Part shown: positions 25,868 through 34,889 of the stretch, piece after piece
Layout of the letters: the number at the start of each line of letters is the position of its first letter
Position numbering within the stretch: position 1 is the stretch's first letter
Assembly: GCF_902499135.1 (NCBI RefSeq)
Contig: NZ_CABVPR010000025.1
Span: 20,028-84,027, forward strand
Source: Burkholderia dolosa
GTDB taxonomy: Bacteria > Pseudomonadota > Gammaproteobacteria > Burkholderiales > Burkholderiaceae
DNA length: 64,000 nt
Reading direction: 5' to 3'
Translations under genes and position numbers: made by a program
The notes under the pieces: model-generated
The model's database searches: none
What the model was told of the DNA's origin: nothing
What the model saw: only the letters and a program-made list of their open reading frames with translations

Positions 25868-27037
25868 TTACCGCATGACCTTCGCGCTCGCATCGGCCAA
25901 CGGCAACGACTGTATGCCGCGATCGATCGGCGCTCGATCCGCGGCGGCCGGACCGCCGGCATTGCGGAGAGCAGTTGCGCGCTGGCGTTCGCTCATGAGC
26001 GGCGCGCGTTCGACGCCGGCGGTCGATGCGTCGATCGCGCCGGCAGCGCCGTGCGCCTCCGTCGCACCGCGTCTCGCGCGCGCCGCGCCGGCTGCCGGAT
26101 GAACCGGCGCGTCCGTCTCGCGCCATGCGTAGCGCTTCAGCAGCTCCCAGTAGCCGCCGCGGATCACATATCCGCCGTTTTTGTCCGCGTAGGCTCGAGC
26201 ACGCCCGAGATAGACGCGCCGCAGCAGATACCACGGCAGCCCCGGAAGGTCGTGGTGAACGACGTGGTAGTTGTTGTTCAGATAGAGCAGCCGCATCGGC
26301 AGCCCGGCTTCGTTGATCGCGATGCGATGCTTCGGATCGTCGGCCGCGCGATGTTCGTACAGCGATCGGATCATCGCGACGGACAGCGCCGGCCACGTGA
26401 CCGCGAGCAGGTAGTACCACCATGCGATCCCTTCTGCGCACTGCAGCCATGCGAGCAGCAGGCACGCGGCGATCGCATGCGCGAACCACGTGCGCGCATA
26501 GCGGCGATCGCCGCGACGCCACTCGCCGATCGCTTCGGCGAGCATCGTCGACACGCTCAGCGGAGGACCGACGATCAATCGGCCGACGAAGCGCTTGCGT
26601 GTCCGCCATAGGTATCGCTGCACGGCGTTCGCATCGTTCCATTGCTCGCGCAGCACGTACGTGCTTTCCGGATCGATGCCGGGCACCGTCAGCGTCGCGT
26701 CGCGATGGTGAGCGAGATGCGTGTCGCGATAGATCGTGTACGGATACCAGATCGCGAGCGGAACGCTGCCCAGCAGCCGGTTGACGAGCGCGGAGCGCGT
26801 CGGATGCCCGTGCAGCAACTCGTGCTGCAGCGACATGTGCCACGCGGACAGGATGACGAGAAGCGGCGTCGCGGCAAACCGGGGCAGCCGCCCGGCATGC
26901 ATCGACATGACGACGGCAAGCCACCCGCCATGAATGACGACGACGAGAAGCCACGTCGGCCATTCGGTGCGCGCGGCGAACGTCGATCGCAAAGCGGCAA
27001 CTTCGCGTGCGTGCGCGCTATCGAGGTATTCGTCCAA
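25868..27037 (-). CDS. Membrane fatty-acid desaturase family protein
   Basis: The 389-aa protein has the three His boxes of integral membrane desaturases: HELLHGH, HLAHH and HVVHHD. Four or more hydrophobic helices lie between them (WLLVVVIHGGWLAVVMS, ACLLLAWLQC, WWYYLLAVTWPALSV). Residues beyond about 310 are an Ala/Arg-rich tail with no domain. It acts in the inner membrane and uses a di-iron centre to introduce double bonds or hydroxyls into acyl chains. Co-orientation with the dioxygenase gene suggests a joint lipid or secondary-metabolite role. Confidence 0.88.
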   Translation of the reverse strand: MDEYLDSAHAREVAALRSTFAARTEWPTWLLVVVIHGGWLAVVMSMHAGRLPRFAATPLLVILSAWHMSLQHELLHGHPTRSALVNRLLGSVPLAIWYPYTIYRDTHLAHHRDATLTVPGIDPESTYVLREQWNDANAVQRYLWRTRKRFVGRLIVGPPLSVSTMLAEAIGEWRRGDRRYARTWFAHAIAACLLLAWLQCAEGIAWWYYLLAVTWPALSVAMIRSLYEHRAADDPKHRIAINEAGLPMRLLYLNNNYHVVHHDLPGLPWYLLRRVYLGRARAYADKNGGYVIRGGYWELLKRYAWRETDAPVHPAAGAARARRGATEAHGAAGAIDASTAGVERAPLMSERQRATALRNAGGPAAADRAPIDRGIQSLPLADASAKVMR

Positions 27038-27206
27038 TTCCGTTGTGCTCGAATCCGTTGCTGATCGCGCACAATCTAGGCGGGAAAAATGAGGGGAAAT
27101 TGACGAACGTCCGCGCGCCGTCGGATTCGTGCCGGCGCGGGCGGCGATGGCAGCCGCCGGCCGGATGGCGACGCACGCGATACGGCCGGCGTGTCGGTGC
27201 GTTGCG

Positions 27207-27407
27207 CTACGCGTTCGCGGACGCGGACGCGGACACTTCGGTCGTAACCGACGTTGCGAGTGTCGCGACGATCCACTCGATCACGACGCGGACTCTCGGC
27301 GAAAGCTGCTTGTTCTGCGGATATAACAGGAACGCCGGCAACGGCGGCACCGGAGAATCGGGCAGTACCCGCGCCAGTTGCCCCATCCGACGCCGGCAGC
27401 CCCCGCT
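27207..27407 (-). pseudogene. 3' remnant of a LysR-family regulator
   Basis: The minus strand reads MGQLARVLPDSPVPPLPAF, LLYPQNKQLSPRVRVVIEW, IVATLA..., a classic LysR effector-domain C-terminus (the Y-P-Q-N-K-x-L-S-P-R-V-R motif), ending at the TAG at 27209-27207. Only about 60 residues survive. The homology stops near 27387, only about 20 bases from the stop codon of the MFS transporter gene, so the remainder of the gene was removed by a deletion or recombination at that point. The fragment is too short to function. Confidence 0.8.
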
Positions 27408-28742
27408 TTACGCCCGCGTCGGCCGCGCGCCCTCACCGGCTCGCACGACCGCATTACCCGCAGACGCCGGCTGAAACGCGAAGTCCTGACCGCGCGACTC
27501 GCGCGATGCGATCACCGCGACGAACGCAGGCAGCGCCATCAGCATCGCGTAACCGGCGACGAAGATCGCCGAGCCGGTATAGCTGACGAGCAGCGTGCCG
27601 ACGATCGGTGCGATCGAGCCGCCGAGCACCGATGCGAGCTGATAGCTGGTCGACAGTGCGGTAAAGCGCACGCGCGTCGGAAACAGTTCGGCCATGTACG
27701 CGGCCATCGGCCCGAGAATGATGCCGTGGCAGGTCAGGCACGCGATCAATGCCAGTTGCAGATGCGCATAGTCGCTGCCCGGCGACAGCGTGAACAGCGA
27801 ACAACCGGCAACCGCCGCGCCGAGCAAGCCGGCGATCAGCACCGGGCGCCGCCCGATCCGGTCCGACACGTGCGCGGCGATCAGGATCACGACGACCTCG
27901 ATCGCCGATGCCCACATCAGCGCAGACAGCGCCTGCGGCCGGCTGAAGTGCAGATAGCCGGTCGCGAGGCCGAGCGCGAACGTCGAGAACAGATACAGGA
28001 ACGTGTTTTCCGCGGCCTTCACGAAGAACGCCCGCGTCATCTGCCGCCAGTTGCCCGCGCACGCTTCGCGCAGCGACGCACGCTCGACCGTCTGGTGCGC
28101 GGCGGCCAGCTCGGCGAACGCCGCCGATTCCTCGACGCGCCGGCGCGTCCAGAAGCCGACGATCACGAGCAGCGCGGAGATGAAGAACGGAATCCGCCAC
28201 GCCCAGTCAACGAACGCGGCATCGCCGTAGAAGCGCTGCACCATCCCGATCACGAACGCGGTCAGCACGTTCGCGAGCGGCCCGGCGAACATCGTGAAGC
28301 TGGTCCAGAAGCCGCGCTGCGTGCCGGGCATCGACTCGGCGATCATCAGGATCGCGCCGGTCGCTTCGCCGCCGACCGCGATTCCCTGCACGATGCGCAG
28401 CAGCACGAGCAGCAGCGGCGCCGCGATGCCGATCGACGCATAGGTCGGCAGCAGGCCGACGCAGAACGTGCTGATGCCCATCATCAGCAGGCTGACGACG
28501 AGCGTCTTGCGGCGGCCGATGCGGTCGCCGATCATCCCGAACACGATGCCGCCGAGCGGCCGTGCGACGAAGCCGACGGCGAACGTCGCAAGCGCGAGCA
28601 GCGTGGCCGCGAGCGGATTGCCGACGACGAAGAACTGCTTGTCGAACACGAGCACCGCGCACGCGGCGAACGCGAAAAAGTCGTACCACTCGAGCGTGGT
28701 GCCGACGGTACAGGCGAACATCAGGTTGGCACGCTTTTTCAT
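27408..28742 (-). CDS. MHS-family MFS metabolite:H+ symporter
   Basis: The 444-aa protein has 12 predicted helices. The opening MFACTVGTTLEWYDFFAFA is diagnostic of the metabolite:H+ symporter (shikimate/KgtP/ProP-like) family, and motif A appears as GMIGDRIGRRKTLV. RIVQGIAVGGEATGAILM is also family-typical. It imports an organic acid or zwitterion across the inner membrane. It starts 60 bases after the P450 fusion gene stop on the same strand, so both likely form an operon facing the IclR regulator, the importer delivering the P450 substrate. Its C-terminal end abuts a LysR remnant. Confidence 0.88.
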   Translation of the reverse strand: MKKRANLMFACTVGTTLEWYDFFAFAACAVLVFDKQFFVVGNPLAATLLALATFAVGFVARPLGGIVFGMIGDRIGRRKTLVVSLLMMGISTFCVGLLPTYASIGIAAPLLLVLLRIVQGIAVGGEATGAILMIAESMPGTQRGFWTSFTMFAGPLANVLTAFVIGMVQRFYGDAAFVDWAWRIPFFISALLVIVGFWTRRRVEESAAFAELAAAHQTVERASLREACAGNWRQMTRAFFVKAAENTFLYLFSTFALGLATGYLHFSRPQALSALMWASAIEVVVILIAAHVSDRIGRRPVLIAGLLGAAVAGCSLFTLSPGSDYAHLQLALIACLTCHGIILGPMAAYMAELFPTRVRFTALSTSYQLASVLGGSIAPIVGTLLVSYTGSAIFVAGYAMLMALPAFVAVIASRESRGQDFAFQPASAGNAVVRAGEGARPTRA

Positions 28743-28802
28743 CGCGGATGTCTCCGGTCTTTTATGGTTTGTGAGGCGCGGCGCCGCGGCGCCGCCGTGC
28801 GT

Positions 28803-31151
28803 TCAGAGTTCGAGAACGAGCCGCTCGCCGCCGCACGCGCGCGAACAGCAGGCCATCATGCGATCGTGCGCGTCGCGTTCGGCGCGCGTCAGCACGCTGT
28901 CGCGATGATCGACGCGACCGGCGAGCACGCGCACTTCGCACGATCCGCACAGTCCTTCGCGGCAGTCGCTCTGCACGTCGATGTTCGCGTGCTGCAACGC
29001 GTCGAGCACGGTCTGGTTCGCCGCGACCGTCAGCGTGATGCCCGAATCCTTCAGCTCGACTTCGAACGGCTGCTCTTTCGACGGATCGAGCGCCGCCTTC
29101 GTCGATACGAAGTGTTCGACCCGCAGCGCATCGCGCGGCCAGTGCGCGCAGCTCGCTTCGAGCGCGTCGAGCATTCGCGCGGGTCCGCATGCGTAGATGT
29201 GCGTGTCGTCGGCGGGCGTTGCGAACAGCGCGCGGAAGTCGTTGCGCGTCCCCTCTTCCGACACGTACACGTGTAAACGCTCGCCGTGCAGCGCGGCGAG
29301 CGTGTCGAGCATCGCCATCGACGCGCGTCGTGCACCGCTGTAGTGGATTTCGTAGTCGATGCCGCGCGCCTTCGCTTCGCGCGCCATCGCGCCGATCGGC
29401 GTGATGCCGATGCCGCCCGCAACGAAGATCGCCTTGCCGGCGTCGGCCGCGAATCGGAAGTGATTGCGCGGGCCGCGGATCTTCAGCACGTCGCCGACGC
29501 GCAGATTCGCATGCACCCACGCCGATCCGCCGCGGCTCTGCGCTTCGCGCAGCACCGCGATCTCGTACGCGTCGCGCTCGTCCGGGTCGCCGCACAGCGA
29601 ATACTGGCGCGTGATGCCGGTATCGCCGCAGATCACGTCGATATGCGAGCCGGGCGTCCAGCGCGGCAGCGGGCGGCCGTCGGCGGACACGATCCGGATA
29701 TGCGCGACGCGATCCGCGCACATCGAGACGCGCTCGACTTTCACCGCGCGGCTCACCGCGTGCGACGACGGCTCGCCGATGCGCACCGCCGCACGCGGCC
29801 GCAGCACCGACGGGTCGCGGCGCTCGGGGTTCAGCGCCGGGTCCCATTCGACGTACAGATGCTCGGGGCCGCGAAACGACGTGTTCGGCACGTACGTGAA
29901 GCGCTGCTCGGCAAGCTTCATGTGCGGCAGACGGCGCGTGAACTCGTCGAGGAAGATCTGCATCTCCATGCGCGCGAGATTCTTGCCCATGCACTGATGC
30001 GATCCGTAGCCGAACGTCAGTTGATCGCTCGCGTTCTCGCGGCGAATGTCGAACAGATCCGCATCCGCGAAGCGCGCTTCGTCATGATTCGCGGACGACG
30101 TGACGATCAGCAGCTTCGAGCCGGCCGGAATGTCGACGCCGCCGATCGTCACGTCCTTCGTCGCGAGCCGTCGCCATGCGGCGACCGAACCGTTGTGCCG
30201 CAGGCACTCCTCGACCGCATTCGGGATCAGCGACGGATCCTCGCAGATGTCGCGCCACGCATCGGGATGCTGGAGCAGCAGCTTCATCGCGTTGGCCGTC
30301 GCGTTCGCGGTCGTCTCGTGCGCGGCGACGATGCCCGCCATCATCATCGAATGCAGGTACGAGTCGGTGATCACATCGGGCAGCTCCTTCTGCTTGCGGA
30401 TCCCGTACTGCATCCAGCCCGGCCCGGACGGATCCTCGCGCATCTTGTCGAGCACCTTGCCCGCGAACTGCCAGAACTTGCCCACCGCATGCGCGACCGC
30501 GACCTGCTCGTCCGGTTTCGGACGGCCCCACGTGTTGATCGTGTGCGCGATCGAGTATTCCCGCAGCGTATCCATGTCCTCTTCGGGCACCCCGAGAAAA
30601 TGCAGCGCGACGGTGAGCGGCACTTCCCACAGCATCTGGTCGACCAGATCCGCGCGGCCGTCGTCGATGAAGCGATCGACGTATTCGCGCGCGAGCCGGC
30701 GCACCATCGGTTCGTGATGCTTCAGCGCGTCGGGCGTGAACGGGTCCAGCAGCGCGCGGCGGCGCGGCATGTGCGCGGGCTCGTCCTCGTTGACGAGCGT
30801 GCGGTTCAGCGCGAAGCCGTACGACGCGAGCACCGCGTTCGCTTCGGGGCCGGTCGGCGTGATCTTCTCGAGCGCGATCGACGGGCTGAACGTGATGTTG
30901 TCGCGAAAGATCGCCTTGATGTCGTCGTAGCGCGTGACGACCCAATAGCCGAGCTTCGGGCTGTAGAACACCGGCTCCTGCTCGCGCGCCCAGCGGACGT
31001 ACTCGGGCGGATCCTGCTGATAGCCGTCGTCGAACGGGTCGAACGCGGCCGCAGCCGCGCTGACCGGACAGCCGTTCGGCGCGGTCGCACCTGTCGGCGC
31101 GGGATGAAACGGACATTTCGACGCTGATGCGTGGCGCTCCGTGGCGGACAT
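28803..31151 (-). CDS. Self-sufficient cytochrome P450 fused to phthalate-dioxygenase-type reductase (CYP116B-like)
   Basis: The 782-aa protein joins three parts. Residues about 1-450 are a P450: I-helix AGIVAAHETT, E-x-x-R in EECLRHNG, and heme-ligand loop FGYGSHQCMGKN. Residues about 480-690 are an FMN/NADH reductase: RQYSLCGDP, GGIGITPIGAM and YACGPARML. The C-terminal 90 residues are a plant-type [2Fe-2S] ferredoxin with C-x4-C-x2-C-x29-C (CREGLCGSC...MMACC). This is the class VII P450-PFOR layout, self-sufficient with NAD(P)H and O2. The start at 31151 follows GGGAG and keeps the usual N-terminal KCPFHP; the frame extends to 31205. The substrate is unknown. Confidence 0.93.
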   Translation of the reverse strand: MSATERHASASKCPFHPAPTGATAPNGCPVSAAAAAFDPFDDGYQQDPPEYVRWAREQEPVFYSPKLGYWVVTRYDDIKAIFRDNITFSPSIALEKITPTGPEANAVLASYGFALNRTLVNEDEPAHMPRRRALLDPFTPDALKHHEPMVRRLAREYVDRFIDDGRADLVDQMLWEVPLTVALHFLGVPEEDMDTLREYSIAHTINTWGRPKPDEQVAVAHAVGKFWQFAGKVLDKMREDPSGPGWMQYGIRKQKELPDVITDSYLHSMMMAGIVAAHETTANATANAMKLLLQHPDAWRDICEDPSLIPNAVEECLRHNGSVAAWRRLATKDVTIGGVDIPAGSKLLIVTSSANHDEARFADADLFDIRRENASDQLTFGYGSHQCMGKNLARMEMQIFLDEFTRRLPHMKLAEQRFTYVPNTSFRGPEHLYVEWDPALNPERRDPSVLRPRAAVRIGEPSSHAVSRAVKVERVSMCADRVAHIRIVSADGRPLPRWTPGSHIDVICGDTGITRQYSLCGDPDERDAYEIAVLREAQSRGGSAWVHANLRVGDVLKIRGPRNHFRFAADAGKAIFVAGGIGITPIGAMAREAKARGIDYEIHYSGARRASMAMLDTLAALHGERLHVYVSEEGTRNDFRALFATPADDTHIYACGPARMLDALEASCAHWPRDALRVEHFVSTKAALDPSKEQPFEVELKDSGITLTVAANQTVLDALQHANIDVQSDCREGLCGSCEVRVLAGRVDHRDSVLTRAERDAHDRMMACCSRACGGERLVLEL

Positions 31152-31173
31152 GATTGGCTCCCGTGCTATGCTT

Positions 31174-31201
31174 TTGCGTAAATCTAATACGCATTGCGTA
31201 A
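31174..31201. promoter_or_regulatory. IclR-type operator between the P450 and IclR genes
   Basis: A perfect inverted repeat TACGCA-T-TGCGTA lies at 31188-31200, and an extra half-site TTGCGTA at 31174-31180. The AT-rich 113-base divergent region starts both genes. The position and dyad suit binding by the adjacent IclR regulator. Confidence 0.6.
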
Positions 31202-31264
31202 TCACACGACTGGGGTAAACCTTGGCGACCGATCGCCGCCGGTCGTCGAGCTAGAATCCGCGCT

Positions 31265-32080
31265 ATGGAAAAAATCGCGAAAACGAAGAGGACGGCTTCC
31301 GCCGAGCGAGACCGCAGGCAGCGCGTTCAATCCGCGTCGACCGGGCTGCTCGTGCTGAAGGAACTGGCCGCGTGCGGCGGCCGCGCGACGCTGACCGCGC
31401 TCGCGGGACGGCTCGACGAGAATCCCGCGAAGGTGCACCGCTATCTGGCGAGCCTGATGGAGGAATCGTTCGTCACGCAGGACCGCGACACGCAGCAATA
31501 CATGCTCGGCCCGCAATGCATCTCGATCGGGCTCGCCGCGATGCGGATGGCCGACCCGATACGGCTTGCCGAACCGTCGCTCGTGCGGCTGCGCGAGCGT
31601 CTGGAAGTGACGTGCTTCGTCGCGATCATGGGCAATCGCGGGCCGACGATCATGCGCTTCGAGGAGCCCGGCTTGCCGGTGACGGTCAACGTTCGCGCCG
31701 GCTCGGTGATGTCGTTGCTGTGGTCCGCGACCGGCCGGCTGTTCCTCGCGCTGCTCGACGAGCCGCGCGTGCGGCAGCTCGCGGAAGACGAGCTCGCATC
31801 GGCGTCGACCGAATTGCGCGCACTGCTCGATCGACGCGATCCGGTCGGCAAATTGCAGCGTGAAATCCGCACGGCCGGCGTCGCGACCGTCTGCGACACG
31901 AATCTGAAGGGGATCAGCGCGGTATCGGCACCGCTATTCGATGCGAACGGGCATATGTGCGCGGCGCTCACCGCATTGGGCGCAACGGGCGGCTTCGACG
32001 CGTCGATCGACGGGCCGATCGCGACGGCGCTGCGTCACGAGGCCGAACGGATCAGCGCCGAACTCGGGTATACGGGCTGA
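31265..32080 (+). CDS. IclR-family transcriptional regulator
   Basis: The 271-aa protein has a basic N-terminal tail, a winged helix (SASTGLLVLKELAACGGRATLTALAGRL.ENPAKVHRYLASL), then the IclR effector domain with VTVNVRAGSVMSLLWSATGRLFLA and ISAVSAPLFDANGHMCAALTALG. It is divergent from the P450-MFS pair and is the probable regulator of that operon through the TACGCATTGCGTA dyad in the shared promoter. The effector is unknown, probably the P450 substrate or product. Confidence 0.9.
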   Translation: MEKIAKTKRTASAERDRRQRVQSASTGLLVLKELAACGGRATLTALAGRLDENPAKVHRYLASLMEESFVTQDRDTQQYMLGPQCISIGLAAMRMADPIRLAEPSLVRLRERLEVTCFVAIMGNRGPTIMRFEEPGLPVTVNVRAGSVMSLLWSATGRLFLALLDEPRVRQLAEDELASASTELRALLDRRDPVGKLQREIRTAGVATVCDTNLKGISAVSAPLFDANGHMCAALTALGATGGFDASIDGPIATALRHEAERISAELGYTG

Positions 32081-32155
32081 TCGCGGACGCCGGCTTGCCG
32101 TTCACGATACCGGCGCGGCGAATTGCACGGCGACGTGACGAACCGGCTCGAGCGC

Positions 32156-32911
32156 TCACACCGGTTGCGCGGACAACGCGGCCAGCCGCTCGAGCAACGC
32201 CGCCCGCGGTACGCCGTCGCCCGCTGCCTGCCGGCTGCGCGGACGCGGCACATCGACGCGCAGCTCGTGCACGATGCCGCCGCCCGCGTCGTTTTGCCCA
32301 GCCTGCATCACGAGCACGCGGTCCGACAGCAGCAGCGCTTCGTCCACGTCGTGCGTCACGACGAGCGCGCCCATCCGGTGCGACGACGTGACCTGCAACA
32401 GAAGATCCTGCAGACGCATTCGCGTGATCGCATCGACCGCGCTGAACGGTTCGTCGAGCAGCAGCACGCTCGGACGCGAAAACAGGCCGCGCGCTATTGC
32501 GACGCGTTGCGCCATGCCGCCGGACAGTTCCTTCGGCCAGCGCGCGTCGATGCCGGGCAGGCCGACCTCGGCCAGCAGTGCCGCGACACGGTCGGCCGCT
32601 TCGCCGCGAGCGCGCAGCGGAAAGCACACGTTGTTCGCCACATCGAGCCACGGCAGAAGCCGCGGCTCCTGAAAGATCACGCCAAGCTCGGGCGACGGAC
32701 CGTCGAGCGGTACGCCATGCAGCTTGACCGAGCCGTCGAAATCGCGATCGAGGCCGGCGACGATCCGCAGCAGCGTGCTCTTGCCGCAGCCGCTCGGACC
32801 GAGCAGGCTCACGATCTCGCCCGCGCGCACCGCAAGCCGCGTGTCGTTCAGCACCGTGCGGCCGCCGTAGCGCTTCCGCCGTACGCGTATCTCGAGCAGG
32901 GGTGCGCTCAT
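32156..32911 (-). CDS. ABC transporter ATPase, SsuB/TauB-like
   Basis: The 251-aa protein has Walker A GPSGCGKST, the Q-loop FQEPRLLPW, signature LSGGMAQR, Walker B VLLLDEPF and the switch His in VVTHDVDEA. The QEPRLLPW variant is common in sulfonate/nitrate/taurine importers. Its ATG overlaps the permease stop by 4 bases (ATGA), so it is the last gene of a three-gene minus-strand operon: binding protein, permease, ATPase. It converges with the IclR gene. Confidence 0.92.
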   Translation of the reverse strand: MSAPLLEIRVRRKRYGGRTVLNDTRLAVRAGEIVSLLGPSGCGKSTLLRIVAGLDRDFDGSVKLHGVPLDGPSPELGVIFQEPRLLPWLDVANNVCFPLRARGEAADRVAALLAEVGLPGIDARWPKELSGGMAQRVAIARGLFSRPSVLLLDEPFSAVDAITRMRLQDLLLQVTSSHRMGALVVTHDVDEALLLSDRVLVMQAGQNDAGGGIVHELRVDVPRPRSRQAAGDGVPRAALLERLAALSAQPV

Positions 32912-33846
32912 CGTCGCCTCTCGCCGGTATCGGTATCGCGCCATACCAGCACGCGCGCTTCGAGGGCCTTCATCGCGCCGTCGGTCAGCTTGCCCATCAG
33001 CGCGAGCAGAATGATCGCGCCGAACACGATGTCGGGGCGTCCGGTTTCGCGTCCGTCGCTCAGCAGATAGCCGAGGCCGCGCGTGGCGGCGATCAGTTCC
33101 GCGGCAACGACGAACATCCATGCGAGGCTCAGACCCGTGCGCAGGCCCGTGAACAGTTGCGGAAGCGCCGCCGGCAGCAGGATGCGCGCGAGCATGCGCG
33201 CCGGGCTCAGACGATAAACGGAACCGAGCTCCACGAACTTGCGATCGACGTTGCGAATGCCGGCCACGACCGCAAGGTGGACCGGAAAGAATGCGCCGAC
33301 CGCGACGAGCGCGATCTTCGGTGCTTCGTCGATACCCATCCACAGCAGCAGCACCGGCACCCACGCGAGCGACGGAATCGCGCGCAGCGCCTGGAACGAC
33401 GGATCGAACAGCGCATCGAGCTTGCGGCTCAGCCCCATCGCCGCGCCGATCGACACGCCGAGCGCCGCACCGAGACCGAAGCCCGCGAGCACGCGCAGCG
33501 TACTGGCGCCGACATGGCGCAGCAGCCGCTCGCCGCCCATGTGCATCAGCGTGCCGGCGATCGTCGACGGCGCGGGCACCAGGTTGGCGGGCAGCATCTG
33601 CATCCGAACCAGCAATTCGATGGCGGCGAGAAACGCCATCGGCAATGCGAGCCCCGCCCAATGCCAGCGACGCAAGCGTTTTTCCGCGGCTTCGACGGGT
33701 GCGCCATCCGATGCGCGATTGCGCATCGCGGCGCTCGTATCCGACGCAACAGCAGCCTGTGCGGCGCTCCGCGATTGCACGTCGTGCGCGGGCACCGTGC
33801 CCGATGCGTGGCTGTCGCGCAGCGCGAGCGAGTCGTCCATCGGCAT
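32908..33846 (-). CDS. ABC transporter permease, SsuC/TauC-like
   Basis: The 312-aa protein has a 60-residue hydrophilic N-terminal tail that is longer than usual, then six predicted helices. The binding-protein-dependent transport signature (EAA loop) is seen as ELGSVYRLSPARMLARILLPAALPQLFTGLR. The FQALRAIPSLAWVPVLLLWMGI segment is typical of the nitrate/sulfonate/taurine subgroup. It overlaps the ATPase gene by 4 bases and follows the binding-protein gene by 11 bases, so all three are one operon. Confidence 0.92.
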   Translation of the reverse strand: MPMDDSLALRDSHASGTVPAHDVQSRSAAQAAVASDTSAAMRNRASDGAPVEAAEKRLRRWHWAGLALPMAFLAAIELLVRMQMLPANLVPAPSTIAGTLMHMGGERLLRHVGASTLRVLAGFGLGAALGVSIGAAMGLSRKLDALFDPSFQALRAIPSLAWVPVLLLWMGIDEAPKIALVAVGAFFPVHLAVVAGIRNVDRKFVELGSVYRLSPARMLARILLPAALPQLFTGLRTGLSLAWMFVVAAELIAATRGLGYLLSDGRETGRPDIVFGAIILLALMGKLTDGAMKALEARVLVWRDTDTGERRR

Positions 33847-33857
33847 CGCGCGGTCCT

Positions 33858-34889
33858 TTACGGTGTGCGCGTCGACGCGACGACTGCCTGGGCGGGCCGC
33901 ACGTCGATCAGCGCGTCGACGACCTGCTCCACCTTCGTGCCGGGCTTCACCAGCTGCTCCTGCGTGAGGATGGGCGCCGCGGCCTTGAGCGCCGCGATCT
34001 GCTTCGGCCCCGGCTGCGGCTGACTGAAATCGTTGCGGCTCAACTGCAGCTTCGCCACCGCGAGCGACACCTTCGATTCGCTCGCAATGATCCGTGCGGT
34101 CTCGTCCGGATGCGCGGCGATCCATAGCCGCGCCTTCTCGTAGACTTTCAGCACGCGCGCGAGCGCATCGGGGTACTGCTGGATGAAGTCTTCGCGCGCG
34201 TTCAGAAAGCCCCACGTGTTGAAGTCCACGTTGCGGTACAGGAGCCGTGCGCCGTTGTCCACTTCGGCCGCGGCCATGTGCGGATCGAGCCCGGCCCACG
34301 CATCGACCTGCCCGTTGACGAGCGCCGTGCGTCCATCGGGATGCTGGAGATTGACGATCTCGACGTCGTCCGCGGACAAGCCGGCCGTGTGCAGCGCGCG
34401 CAGCGTGAACAGATACGGGTCGGTGCCCTTCGTCGCGGCAATCTTCCTGCCCTTGAGCTGCGCAAGCGACCGGATGTCCGAGTCCTTGCGCACGACGAGC
34501 GCCGTCCACTCGGGACGCGAGAAGATGTAAACGGTGCGGATGGGGTTGCCGTTCGCCTTGGCCAGCACCGCGGCCAGTCCCGCGCTGGAGCCGATCTGGA
34601 TCGCGCCGCTGTTCAGGTATTCGAGCGCACGATTGCTGCCGAGACTCAGCACCCACGTGATCTTCGTGTGGTCCGGCGCAAACGCCTCTTCGAGCCACCC
34701 GTGATGGCGGATCACGAGGCTTTCGGGCGAGTAGTACGCGTAGTCGAGCTTCAGTTCCGCCGGTACGGCGTCGGCAGCGCAGGCCGCGCGCGGCAGGACG
34801 GCCGCGCTCAGCAGCGTGAACGCGACGGCGATCAATGCGGCGCCAGCCGCCCGTGCGCGCGCGAAGGCGACGCGGCTCGATTGCTTCAT
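33858..34889 (-). CDS. ABC transporter substrate-binding protein, SsuA-like
   Basis: The protein is 343 aa from the ATG at 34889, with a signal peptide (MKQSSRVAFARARAAGAALIAVAFTLLSAAVLPRAACAAD; about 38 residues). The mature part shows the aliphatic-sulfonate/nitrate binding fold: LDYAYYSPESLVIRHHGWLEEAF, SAGLAAVLAKANGNPIRTVYIF, LKGRKIAATKGTDPYLFTLRAL and DAWAGLDPH. It captures substrate in the periplasm for the permease and ATPase encoded immediately downstream. The fit to sulfonates is by family; other anions are possible. Confidence 0.9.
   Translation of the reverse strand: MKQSSRVAFARARAAGAALIAVAFTLLSAAVLPRAACAADAVPAELKLDYAYYSPESLVIRHHGWLEEAFAPDHTKITWVLSLGSNRALEYLNSGAIQIGSSAGLAAVLAKANGNPIRTVYIFSRPEWTALVVRKDSDIRSLAQLKGRKIAATKGTDPYLFTLRALHTAGLSADDVEIVNLQHPDGRTALVNGQVDAWAGLDPHMAAAEVDNGARLLYRNVDFNTWGFLNAREDFIQQYPDALARVLKVYEKARLWIAAHPDETARIIASESKVSLAVAKLQLSRNDFSQPQPGPKQIAALKAAAPILTQEQLVKPGTKVEQVVDALIDVRPAQAVVASTRTP

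Noticed and set aside
27378-31127. Long plus-strand frames of 632 and 613 codons
   Set aside because: They lie exactly opposite the MHS transporter and the P450 fusion, both strongly supported by motifs. The products are Arg/His-rich and lack ribosome sites.
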